Origin: Bacteroidales bacterium UBA1204
Lineage (GTDB): Bacteria > Bacteroidota > Bacteroidia > Bacteroidales > F082
Length of the DNA: 19,591 nucleotides
Assembly: GCA_002310075.1 (NCBI GenBank)
Contig: DBXU01000162.1
Coordinates: 3,951 to 23,541 of the forward strand
Reading direction: 5' to 3'
Position 1 is the stretch's first letter; each line of letters begins with the position of its first letter. Below, in pieces: positions 13,315 to 19,591 of the stretch. The notes under the pieces were generated by a model. That model had not been told where the DNA came from, ran no database searches, and saw only the letters and a program-made list of their open reading frames with translations. A program made the position numbers and the translations under genes.

Positions 13315-15525
13315 ATGGTAGGTTATACTTCGCTGGAGATATTGAGTATACAGCAGGCGTACGAGTCGATGCTGGACGACATTCACCCTTATGTGAATGC
13401 GGCTGAGCATTTGGCGTTGATTGACAAGGCATATAGGTATTGCCTGGATAAGTACGACGGACGTTACATGGTATCGGGAAAGGCTTATATGCTGCATCTG
13501 ATCGAGATGTCGCGTATCGCCGTGCTTGAGGTGGGCTTGGGCTATGTATCGGTTGTGGCCTCCTTCCTTCATGGCATGGATTACAAGGAAAATGTAAGCA
13601 TCCAAGAGCTGGAAAAGCAGTTTGGGAAGACGGTAGCCGTCGTTTTGGAAGATTTCAGTCAGATTTCCAAGTTGGACACCGAGAAGGTCGCATATAATTC
13701 TGACACTTTTCAGGTGATGTTCCTCTCATTGGTTGATGACATGCGTTCGGTGTTGCTGAAAATTGTTCACCGTGTGTATGATGTCCGTAACCAAGGCGAT
13801 GTGGATGCCGACCGTCTGGCCAAGTATTTCCACGAGATAAAATATATCTATATCCCAATTGTGCACCGATTGGGATTATATAAATTGAAAGCAGAGCTTG
13901 AGGAAAAGCTGATGCTTTATGAGAATCCTGAGATGTTTCACGAGATAGAGGCCAAAATCAATGCTATGCATGAAGCCCATAAAAAAACGGCTGAGAAGTT
14001 TATCGCGAATATCTCGGAAAGCATCGATAATGAGTTGGAACGTACCAAAAGGAATGGGAGAAACAAATTCGCTTATACCATAAAATGGAGGTTGAAATCC
14101 ATACCGTCGATCTATGCTAAGATGAAGGCCCAGAATGTGCCGTTTGAAGAGGTTTATGATTTAATGGCGGCACGTGTCATCATTCGATGTGCTTTGAAAG
14201 ACGAACAAGAATGCTGTTGGAGCGTCTATTCGGCTATTACCAATATTTATGATCCCATGCCTGAGCGTCTGCGTGATTGGATCACCCAACCCAAAGCCTC
14301 TGGTTATGAATCGTTACACACCACTGTGAAATATGATGACAAATTGTGGTTTGAGGTCCAAATCCGTACGACACGCATGGATGACATCGCTGAGACAGGT
14401 CAGGCGGCCCACTATTTATATAAAGGGGAGAAGGGGACTTCAGAGGAATGGCTGTTAAATGTGCGTGAGGTGTTGGAGAATCCAGGACTGGTGTCGTTTG
14501 AGAATTCCTATAAGAAAATATACAAATCTGATAAGATTTTCATTTTCACTCCTGAGGGCGACTTGAAACAGCTCCCCATCGGTTCTACTGTTTTGGATTT
14601 TGCCTATGAGGTGCATACCCGTGTGGGAGAAACCTGTAATGGAGCCCGAGTTAACGGCCGTATGGTCCCCATCCGCCATGAGTTGGCAAATGGCGACAAG
14701 GTGGAGATCATCACAAGCAAGAAACAATCGCCACGTCCCGATTGGTTGAATGTGGTGGTTACGGAGAAAGCAAAAAACAAGATACGCCGTTACCTTAAGG
14801 AAGAAGAACTGAAGGAGTCTGAACTCGGGAAAGGCATGTTGCAGCGTAGGCTGAAAAACTGGAAACTGCCTTTTTCAGAGACTGTTGTCGACATGCTCGT
14901 GAAGGAATATAAATTGGAGAACTCCTTGCAGCTTTACCATCAAATCTCGACGGAGAAGATCGATATTGCCGACGTGAAGCGTTTTTTGACTTCCAAGTTT
15001 GGAGAGAGCACAGAGAAGACCGAAAAGAGTCTGCCCGAACAGATTGAAACAAAGAAAGAGCTCCAAGCTGAAGGGGAAGAGTCATTATGCATCGGTGAGG
15101 ATATCGATAATGTGACCTATAAGCTGGCGAAATGCTGTAACCCTATCCCAGGCGATCATGTGTTTGGCTTTGTTACTAGTGATGGTACGATCAGCATACA
15201 TCGTGTCAATTGCCCGAATGCCAAGAGCCTTCAACAACGTTATGGATACCGCATCATCAATGTAAAGTGGAACGGTATCGAAACGGGATCACAAGCTACC
15301 ATACGAATCTATGGACGGGATGTGATTGGATTATTGGGAAAAATCACAAAGGTTATCTCTGACGATTTGGAAGTGAATATGAAGAATATCATATTTAATT
15401 CTGATAAGGAAGGCTTTTTTGAAGGTAAGATTGTTCTGCAAATTTCTGATGTTGAGGCACTAGAACAGCTTGTGGCGAGGATAAAAGCCATCGAAGGTAT
15501 CATGGAAGTAGTTAGAATTGATTAA
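13315..15525 (+). CDS. relA: RelA/SpoT homologue, (p)ppGpp synthetase with inactivated hydrolase domain
   Basis: 736 residues with full long-RSH architecture. Hydrolase-like region (about 25-190): His61 persists, but the hallmark HD is His86-Gly87, EDT is lost, and LADRLHNMRT has become IVHRVYDVRN, so hydrolysis should be dead. Synthetase region (about 245-370): catalytic Asp282 in VYDLMAARVI, Tyr331 in GYESLHTTV and Glu347 in FEVQIRT are kept, so synthesis should work. The loop motif is RLRD (318-321), nearer to RXKD of bifunctional Rel than EXDD of proteobacterial RelA. TGS is at about 405-468 (His434), the zinc-finger/CC domain at 600-645 (KCCNPIPGD...HRVNC), and ACT at 660-736, all ribosome or regulatory modules. 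It would make (p)ppGpp from GTP/GDP and ATP on starved ribosomes; a second, hydrolytic RSH is expected elsewhere in the genome. Confidence 0.93.
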   Translation: MVGYTSLEILSIQQAYESMLDDIHPYVNAAEHLALIDKAYRYCLDKYDGRYMVSGKAYMLHLIEMSRIAVLEVGLGYVSVVASFLHGMDYKENVSIQELEKQFGKTVAVVLEDFSQISKLDTEKVAYNSDTFQVMFLSLVDDMRSVLLKIVHRVYDVRNQGDVDADRLAKYFHEIKYIYIPIVHRLGLYKLKAELEEKLMLYENPEMFHEIEAKINAMHEAHKKTAEKFIANISESIDNELERTKRNGRNKFAYTIKWRLKSIPSIYAKMKAQNVPFEEVYDLMAARVIIRCALKDEQECCWSVYSAITNIYDPMPERLRDWITQPKASGYESLHTTVKYDDKLWFEVQIRTTRMDDIAETGQAAHYLYKGEKGTSEEWLLNVREVLENPGLVSFENSYKKIYKSDKIFIFTPEGDLKQLPIGSTVLDFAYEVHTRVGETCNGARVNGRMVPIRHELANGDKVEIITSKKQSPRPDWLNVVVTEKAKNKIRRYLKEEELKESELGKGMLQRRLKNWKLPFSETVVDMLVKEYKLENSLQLYHQISTEKIDIADVKRFLTSKFGESTEKTEKSLPEQIETKKELQAEGEESLCIGEDIDNVTYKLAKCCNPIPGDHVFGFVTSDGTISIHRVNCPNAKSLQQRYGYRIINVKWNGIETGSQATIRIYGRDVIGLLGKITKVISDDLEVNMKNIIFNSDKEGFFEGKIVLQISDVEALEQLVARIKAIEGIMEVVRID

Positions 15526-15537
15526 CGTTAATGAATT

Positions 15538-17151
15538 ATGAAAAGATTTGCATATGTCCTGCTATTGGCACTTGTCACGGTGACGATGAATGGCCAGGAG
15601 AAGGAAAAGATGTTTGGCGTTGACCACAATAAGAAGATTATTGTTGAAACAGGCCGGTTGGCTGAGGGGAAAGCCCTTAAACAGACGGTGAAGTTTCGAG
15701 GGGAAGATTATTCCTATTATAGAAGCGAAATCCCCCTTATCACCATTACAACGGATGGTCCTATCATTAATTCGCCGGCAGTTCACGGCATTATCAATGT
15801 GGCAGATGCGGATGGCAATGTCATCACAATGCACGCTGGATTCAAGATCAGAGGCACTTCATCACAACAATATGAAAAGAAATCATATCGAGTGGAGCTG
15901 TGGGCTGATGAAACAGGAGTAGAAATGGCCGATACTACTTTTCTTGGATTACGCAGCGACGATGATTGGAACCTGGAGGCCATGTGGGCTCAGCCTTTGC
16001 GCCTTCGTGATAAGGTTGCCAATGAACTATGGATGGATATGTATAGACTGTCCTACCAGGAGAATGAGCCCGAAGCCAGAGCGGGTATACGTATGGTATA
16101 TGCCGATGTGTTCATCAACGAGGAATATATGGGTGTTTATACGTTGACAGAACGCGTTGATAGAAAACAGCTAGGCCTTAAAAAATACAATGGTGAACTT
16201 AGGGGACTGCTATATAAGGGCAATGGTCCGGGCGCTCCGACATACGACAGCTTGCCGGCCTACGACAATACACTTGATACTTGGGCCAACTATGAGTGGG
16301 TCTATCCCAACGAGAGCGATACTGCCATCAATTGGGACCACCTATATAGTTTCACCAATTTTGTGATGAACGCCACGGATAACGTGTTCTATTCACAGTA
16401 TTCCGCTCAATTTGACAAGGAAAATGCCATCGATTATTACTTGTTTATCAATAGTTTAATGGCCATGGACAACATGGGACGCAACTTGTTTTTGGCGCGT
16501 TACAAGAAATCGGGCTCCTATTTTTATGTGCCTTGGGACTTGGATGCCATATGGGGTTTGGATACGTATGGCAATCAAACGAACAACGCTGAAGGTTTGA
16601 TGAGCAATGGCTTTTACGACAGGCTGATCCAAGATTGTAATGACAATGGTTTTGTGGCATCTGCTCAAAATCGTTACCAAATGTTACGTGGTGGCGTGTT
16701 GACTAAGGAGCATATCATGGAATTGGTCCAAAGCCAATATGATGAGTTGCTTGAGAGTGGAGCCTACGCTCGCGAACACGAGGCTTGGCCTACCTTTATT
16801 GTTGATGAAGACCAACTTGCTTATATGAGCAGTTGGTTAGAAGCTCGATTTGACTATTTGGATGCCGAAATCAATGCAGGCTGTGGTACGTGGGAAGTGG
16901 AGGAGAAGCCAAGTGGGTTGATTGCTGAAGTTTATCCAAATCCTGCCAAGGGCGGGATTCATGTCTGTTTCGTGGAAGACGGTGCGGCTTCCTTGAAACT
17001 TTATGACATGATGGGCCGTTTGGTGTATTCAGTCAGTTTGAATACACGAAACACAATCATTCCTACCGCAGGGTTAAGCCGAGGCGTTTATGCGTTAGTA
17101 ACATTTGCTGGTGGGAAACAGCAGGTTGATAGGGTGGTAGTAGATAAATAA
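15538..17151 (+). CDS. Secreted CotH-family kinase-like protein with T9SS sorting domain
   Basis: 537 residues, 12 nt after relA on the same strand. Signal peptide 1-19. CotH-like region about 62-450: GFKIRGTSSQQYEKKSYRVEL (from 101), MGVYTLTERVD (198-208) with LLYKGNG following, DNMGRNLFLARY (311-322) and FYVPWDLDAIWG (329-340). The last two carry the Asp residues that CotH secretory kinases use for metal and catalysis, so kinase activity is plausible. Residues 463-537 are a type A T9SS C-terminal sorting domain (EVYPNPAKGGI, LKLYDMMGRLVYS, GLSRGVYALVT, final VVVDK), which directs export through the outer membrane and usually anchoring to the cell surface. Substrate unknown: CotH proteins in other groups phosphorylate surface or spore-coat proteins. 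The stop lies in a hairpin shared with the converging gene. Confidence 0.9.
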   Translation: MKRFAYVLLLALVTVTMNGQEKEKMFGVDHNKKIIVETGRLAEGKALKQTVKFRGEDYSYYRSEIPLITITTDGPIINSPAVHGIINVADADGNVITMHAGFKIRGTSSQQYEKKSYRVELWADETGVEMADTTFLGLRSDDDWNLEAMWAQPLRLRDKVANELWMDMYRLSYQENEPEARAGIRMVYADVFINEEYMGVYTLTERVDRKQLGLKKYNGELRGLLYKGNGPGAPTYDSLPAYDNTLDTWANYEWVYPNESDTAINWDHLYSFTNFVMNATDNVFYSQYSAQFDKENAIDYYLFINSLMAMDNMGRNLFLARYKKSGSYFYVPWDLDAIWGLDTYGNQTNNAEGLMSNGFYDRLIQDCNDNGFVASAQNRYQMLRGGVLTKEHIMELVQSQYDELLESGAYAREHEAWPTFIVDEDQLAYMSSWLEARFDYLDAEINAGCGTWEVEEKPSGLIAEVYPNPAKGGIHVCFVEDGAASLKLYDMMGRLVYSVSLNTRNTIIPTAGLSRGVYALVTFAGGKQQVDRVVVDK

Positions 17152-17171
17152 TGGTTATTCTACCATTATTT
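17146..17171. terminator. Hairpin overlapping both stop codons of convergent genes
   Basis: AAATAATGG (17146-17154) and CCATTATTT (17163-17171) are exact reverse complements around an 8-nt loop. The CotH stop TAA (17149-17151) is in the left arm and the stop of the minus-strand gene (17155-17157) is in the loop. AT-rich, so weak, but symmetrical and correctly placed to work as a bidirectional terminator. Confidence 0.5.
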
Positions 17172-18426
17172 TCAATATTTCCACGTCGGTTTCCTTCATG
17201 CCGTTGCGGCCAAGGCATCCGATGTGGTCGATGGTCTCTTCGACGTCTTTTCCGATGATGCCGTCGCCTCCGAGGAGGTTGTCGCCTTGCTTACTCATTT
17301 CGTAGCCGAGTATGCCTGCTTCGACAGACAGGGCGATCTTTCCGGCGCACGACGGTTTGGCACCGTCGCAAACAATACCAGCTGCAATGCCCAAGGCATT
17401 CTCAAGTGTATGCTCTATTATGTTAAGCGGTTCGCCCATGAGGTAGGCGATGCCGCAACCAGAGGCGCATCCGGCGCTTACGGCACCGCAATAGGCTGAA
17501 AGACGACCGATGCCGGTTTTCTGGTGGATGGCGACGAGATTCGACAAGGTGATGGCACGGATGGTCTGATCCTCGTCGATATTGTATTCTTCGGCGTAAG
17601 CCAAAATGGGAAGGCTTACAGTCATTCCTTGGTTGCCACTGCCTGAATTGATGATAACGGGCATTTCACAGCCGCTCATCCTTGCATCCGAACCGGCTGC
17701 AGCCCATGCTCTCGCTTTGATTCTGATGTCTGTGCCGAAGCTCATGATAGTGCTGCCAATATTGGCACCCCAGTCGTGGCTGAGTCCTTCCATGGAGATT
17801 GCCTTGTTGCATTCAATCTGTGGAACTATGATGGGCTTCAAGTCTTCGATGTCAGCGGTTCGAGCGAAATCATATATATTTCTCATGCTGAGGCAACTGC
17901 GGTCAGTAAGCTTGGAATTGGCATCGGCTTCATAGCCTGAATCGTATAGCACTGCACCGTCTTTCTCCATCTTGACGATGTTGGTATGGTGACCGGCAAT
18001 GCGGACGCTGGCATAGTGATCGCCGTCATAGAGGATGACTGTAACGTCAAGTTGAGCAATGACATTGAGCGGAATGATAGTCATTTGAGTGTTGTCAAGG
18101 AAGTCGGCAATCTCTTTCTTCTGTTCGGGAGTAACTTCTGCGATGACTTCAAGGGCCTTTTCTGGATTTCCGGCAACAATGCCTGCGGCGACGGAAGCCT
18201 TCAGTCCTTTCATGCCTTTTGTATTAGGCACGATGACGCTTTTGACATTCTTGATGATGTTGCCGCTTGCTTTGACATCTACCTTTTTGGGGAGGGTGCC
18301 TAAAATCTCATGGGCTTTGGCTGCTGCATAAGCTAGACAGATTGGTTCGGTACACCCCATGGCAGGCACTAGTTCTTCCTTCAGGATATTGATATAAGAC
18401 TTGTAAAGACAATCACTTTTTTCCAT
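17155..18426 (-). CDS. UPF0597 / L-cysteine desulfidase family protein (CyuA-like)
   Basis: 423 residues from ATG 18426, standard for the family. PAMGCTEPICLAYAAAKA places Cys25 exactly where the archaeal L-cysteine desulfidase has an iron-sulfur ligand; the other ligand regions are CGAVSAGCASGCG (313-325) and CDGAKPSC (353-360). INSGSGNQGM (260-268) and GANIGSTIM are further family marks. Characterised members use an oxygen-labile [4Fe-4S] cluster to split L-cysteine into pyruvate, ammonia and sulfide in the cytoplasm; other members act as L-serine-dehydratase-like enzymes, so the substrate is not certain. The frame extends to a TTG at 18447, but that codon sits in the -7 promoter element, so 18426 is the start. 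Monocistronic. Confidence 0.9.
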   Translation of the reverse strand: MEKSDCLYKSYINILKEELVPAMGCTEPICLAYAAAKAHEILGTLPKKVDVKASGNIIKNVKSVIVPNTKGMKGLKASVAAGIVAGNPEKALEVIAEVTPEQKKEIADFLDNTQMTIIPLNVIAQLDVTVILYDGDHYASVRIAGHHTNIVKMEKDGAVLYDSGYEADANSKLTDRSCLSMRNIYDFARTADIEDLKPIIVPQIECNKAISMEGLSHDWGANIGSTIMSFGTDIRIKARAWAAAGSDARMSGCEMPVIINSGSGNQGMTVSLPILAYAEEYNIDEDQTIRAITLSNLVAIHQKTGIGRLSAYCGAVSAGCASGCGIAYLMGEPLNIIEHTLENALGIAAGIVCDGAKPSCAGKIALSVEAGILGYEMSKQGDNLLGGDGIIGKDVEETIDHIGCLGRNGMKETDVEILKIMVE

Positions 18427-18444
18427 TGCAGTTCGATTTTTCTG

Positions 18445-18452
18445 CAAAAGTA
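18445..18452 (-). promoter_or_regulatory. -7 promoter element of the desulfidase gene
   Basis: Minus-strand TACTTTTG matches TAnnTTTG; TTTC (18478-18475), one base from TTTG, lies 22 nt upstream. Transcription would start near 18437, giving a leader of only about ten bases. Confidence 0.55.
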
Positions 18453-18479
18453 TAAAAATAGTTGTTACGAATATGAAAG

Positions 18480-18501
18480 GTTTTAGGAAGAATGCTAAAA
18501 C
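18480..18501. terminator. Weak hairpin downstream of the TPR/repeat protein gene
   Basis: GTTTTAG (18480-18486) and CTAAAAC (18495-18501) are exact reverse complements with an 8-nt loop, 10 bases after the stop at 18512. The stem is AT-rich and no T run follows on the minus strand, so termination is uncertain. Confidence 0.28.
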
Positions 18502-18511
18502 AACTCAAGAA

Positions 18512-19591
18512 TCAGTTGCTTCTAGAGATTTCAACTAAACCGATCTCAATGTCGTTGTTTTCTGAGATGAGTTCTATCCACGTATTGTCCTCGCTAAACC
18601 ATTTGTATTGCGATCCGATGCGGAAAAGGAAGGTCTTCTCTTCCTCAACGGCAGAGATGGGCAGCACAAAGCCACCGTTCTTGCCACCGGTTCCACCAAA
18701 TGACACAATCATCGGGAAGGTCTTTTCTGGATGTGGGTTACGAACTTTGATGATGACATAGTTGGAACGGCGTACGGCGATGTCTATCTTATTGAATTCA
18801 AATCGTTTGGCTTGTCCTGCAGCTAGCATGACAGGGCTGTTGTTCAGCTCATACAATTTGTTTTGCTCGATGATTTCGCTGATACGGGCAATCATCTCAG
18901 TGGGATAGGAGTCTATGCCTAACTCTTCTGCCTTTGTGTAGTTCTCGATGGCTTTGTCGTAAGCGTTGCTCTTGAAGTTGGCGTCGCCTTCTTTGACGAA
19001 AGCGTTATACTGAACCCTAAGGGCAGCAATACGGTCGTTTTCGGCTTTCTCAGCAGCTGCCAATTGTTTTGCGGCGTTTTCGTCCTCAGGTTTATAGACC
19101 AATGCCGATTGGAAATGGGTGATGGCATCGGCAAACCTTTCTTCGTTCATGGCTTGGTTTCCGGCGTTCATGGCATTGTCGAAATGCTGTTGCAGTTCGG
19201 CGGCCATTTGTGCGAAGATACCATCGATTTCTTTGATTCTAGCAGTAGCTGTTGCGTTTCCTTCGTCGAAGTTTACGACTTCTTGATATTTTGTTTTGGC
19301 AGGAGCATAGTCTTTTTCTGCAAACAAGGCGTCAGCTTCATCGAGCATGGCTTTTATTGTGGCTTGACGCTCGGCTTCGGCGGCGGCCAAAGCGGCTTGG
19401 CGGGCTGCTTCCTCTTCAGCGGCAATACGTGCCGCCTCGGCTTCGGCAGCCAATCGAGCAGCCTCTTCTTCGGCGGCGATGCGTGCAGCTTCTTCGGCTG
19501 CCAAACGTGCAGCTTCTTGTTCAGCAGCGATGCGAGCGGCTTCTTGTTCTGCGGCGATGCGTGCGGCTTCTGCCTCGGCTGCTAATCTGGC
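18512..19591 (-). CDS. TPR-like protein with long Ala/Glu/Arg repeat helix, 5' end beyond the window
   Basis: 359 residues visible; the frame is open through the right edge, so the true start is outside (a TTG at 19504 is internal to the repeat and not a start). Order: a nonapeptide repeat, consensus AAR(I/L)AAE(E/Q)E, coded by 19591-19409, forming a highly charged continuous helix; a degenerate copy and an Ala-rich bridge; TPR-like helical pairs, including DEADALFAEKDYAPAKTKY, GNQAMNEERFADAITHFQSA and GDANFKSNAYDKAIENYTKA; and a C-terminal domain of about 110 residues (from NNSPVMLAAGQ) rich in predicted beta strands, with FGGTGGKNGGFVLP. I do not recognise the last domain. The pattern resembles TolA-like or scaffold proteins spanning the envelope, but signal peptide or anchor, if any, is not visible. 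Function unknown. Confidence 0.85.
   Translation of the reverse strand, partial: ARLAAEAEAARIAAEQEAARIAAEQEAARLAAEEAARIAAEEEAARLAAEAEAARIAAEEEAARQAALAAAEAERQATIKAMLDEADALFAEKDYAPAKTKYQEVVNFDEGNATATARIKEIDGIFAQMAAELQQHFDNAMNAGNQAMNEERFADAITHFQSALVYKPEDENAAKQLAAAEKAENDRIAALRVQYNAFVKEGDANFKSNAYDKAIENYTKAEELGIDSYPTEMIARISEIIEQNKLYELNNSPVMLAAGQAKRFEFNKIDIAVRRSNYVIIKVRNPHPEKTFPMIVSFGGTGGKNGGFVLPISAVEEEKTFLFRIGSQYKWFSEDNTWIELISENNDIEIGLVEISRSN
19409..19591 (-). repeat. Degenerate 27-bp coding repeat (nonapeptide units), continues past the edge
   Basis: Seven units in a row translate as ARLAAEAE, AARIAAEQE (twice), AARLAAEE, AARIAAEEE, AARLAAEAE and AARIAAEEE. One unit is one residue short, which shifts the helical phase. 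Synonymous codons vary between units, so the protein repeat is better conserved than the DNA repeat. Confidence 0.85.

Noticed and set aside
18514..18537. AGTTG...CAACT repeat as a terminator
   Set aside because: Only 5 bp, with a long loop, and it lies inside the coding end of the repeat protein.
19064..19585. 173-codon plus-strand frame rich in Cys, Phe and Gly
   Set aside because: Its composition is the antisense image of the Ala/Glu/Arg repeat; the minus-strand frame has TPR-like repeats and continues cleanly beyond it.

Overview
The window looks like a chromosomal segment of a Bacteroidota bacterium, most likely order Bacteroidales. Four things point there: several starts are preceded by the Bacteroidota -7 promoter element TAnnTTTG; the CotH-like protein ends in a type IX secretion system (T9SS) type A sorting domain; there is a family C10 (streptopain-like) protease; and there is a GldI-like FKBP lipoprotein. 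I cannot name a genus. No rRNA, tRNA, CRISPR array, integrase, transposase or insertion sequence is visible, and gene order reads as ordinary chromosome.

Layout. (1) 1-1376, minus: secreted C10 cysteine protease with an intact Cys/His pair, running off the left edge inside an InlB-like repeat. (2) 1377-2155: AT-rich intergenic region holding the protease promoter, a perfect 20-bp tandem repeat upstream of it, and an 11-bp inverted repeat. (3) 2156-7812, plus: a small XRE-type regulator, then a DHH/DHHA1 phosphoesterase (NrnA-like) and four consecutive FKBP-type prolyl isomerase lipoproteins carrying about nine FKBP-like modules, closed by a strong terminator at 7831-7868. (4) 12915-7867, minus: a surface polysaccharide segment with a Wzx-like flippase, two paralogous Wzz-like chain-length proteins and an O-antigen ligase/polymerase, but no glycosyltransferases. 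(5) 13029-17151, plus: clpS, a long RelA/SpoT homologue with a ruined hydrolase half and an intact synthetase half, and a CotH-family secreted kinase-like T9SS cargo. (6) 18426-17155, minus: a UPF0597/CyuA-like L-cysteine desulfidase. (7) 19591-18512, minus: a partial protein with an Ala/Glu/Arg nonapeptide repeat helix, TPR-like repeats and an unrecognised C-terminal domain.

How the parts may work together. The regulator promoter and the promoter of the DHH-FKBP operon share a near-identical palindrome, GTTTACYTTTGYAAAC, overlapping the -7 element. I infer that the XRE protein controls both itself and the operon. The FKBP lipoproteins would act as periplasm-facing folding factors. Three of them share an N-terminal FKBP-like module with a GDSA signature that departs from catalytic FKBPs, and only one gene keeps a clearly canonical active site. 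Two other gene products (C10 protease, CotH protein) are exported proteins and so possible clients, which is inference only.

Several start codons were decided by promoter position: the longest reading frame would begin at or upstream of the predicted transcription start for the XRE gene, the flippase and the desulfidase, so shorter starts were chosen. All calls come from reading the sequence and remembered family features; no database search was run.
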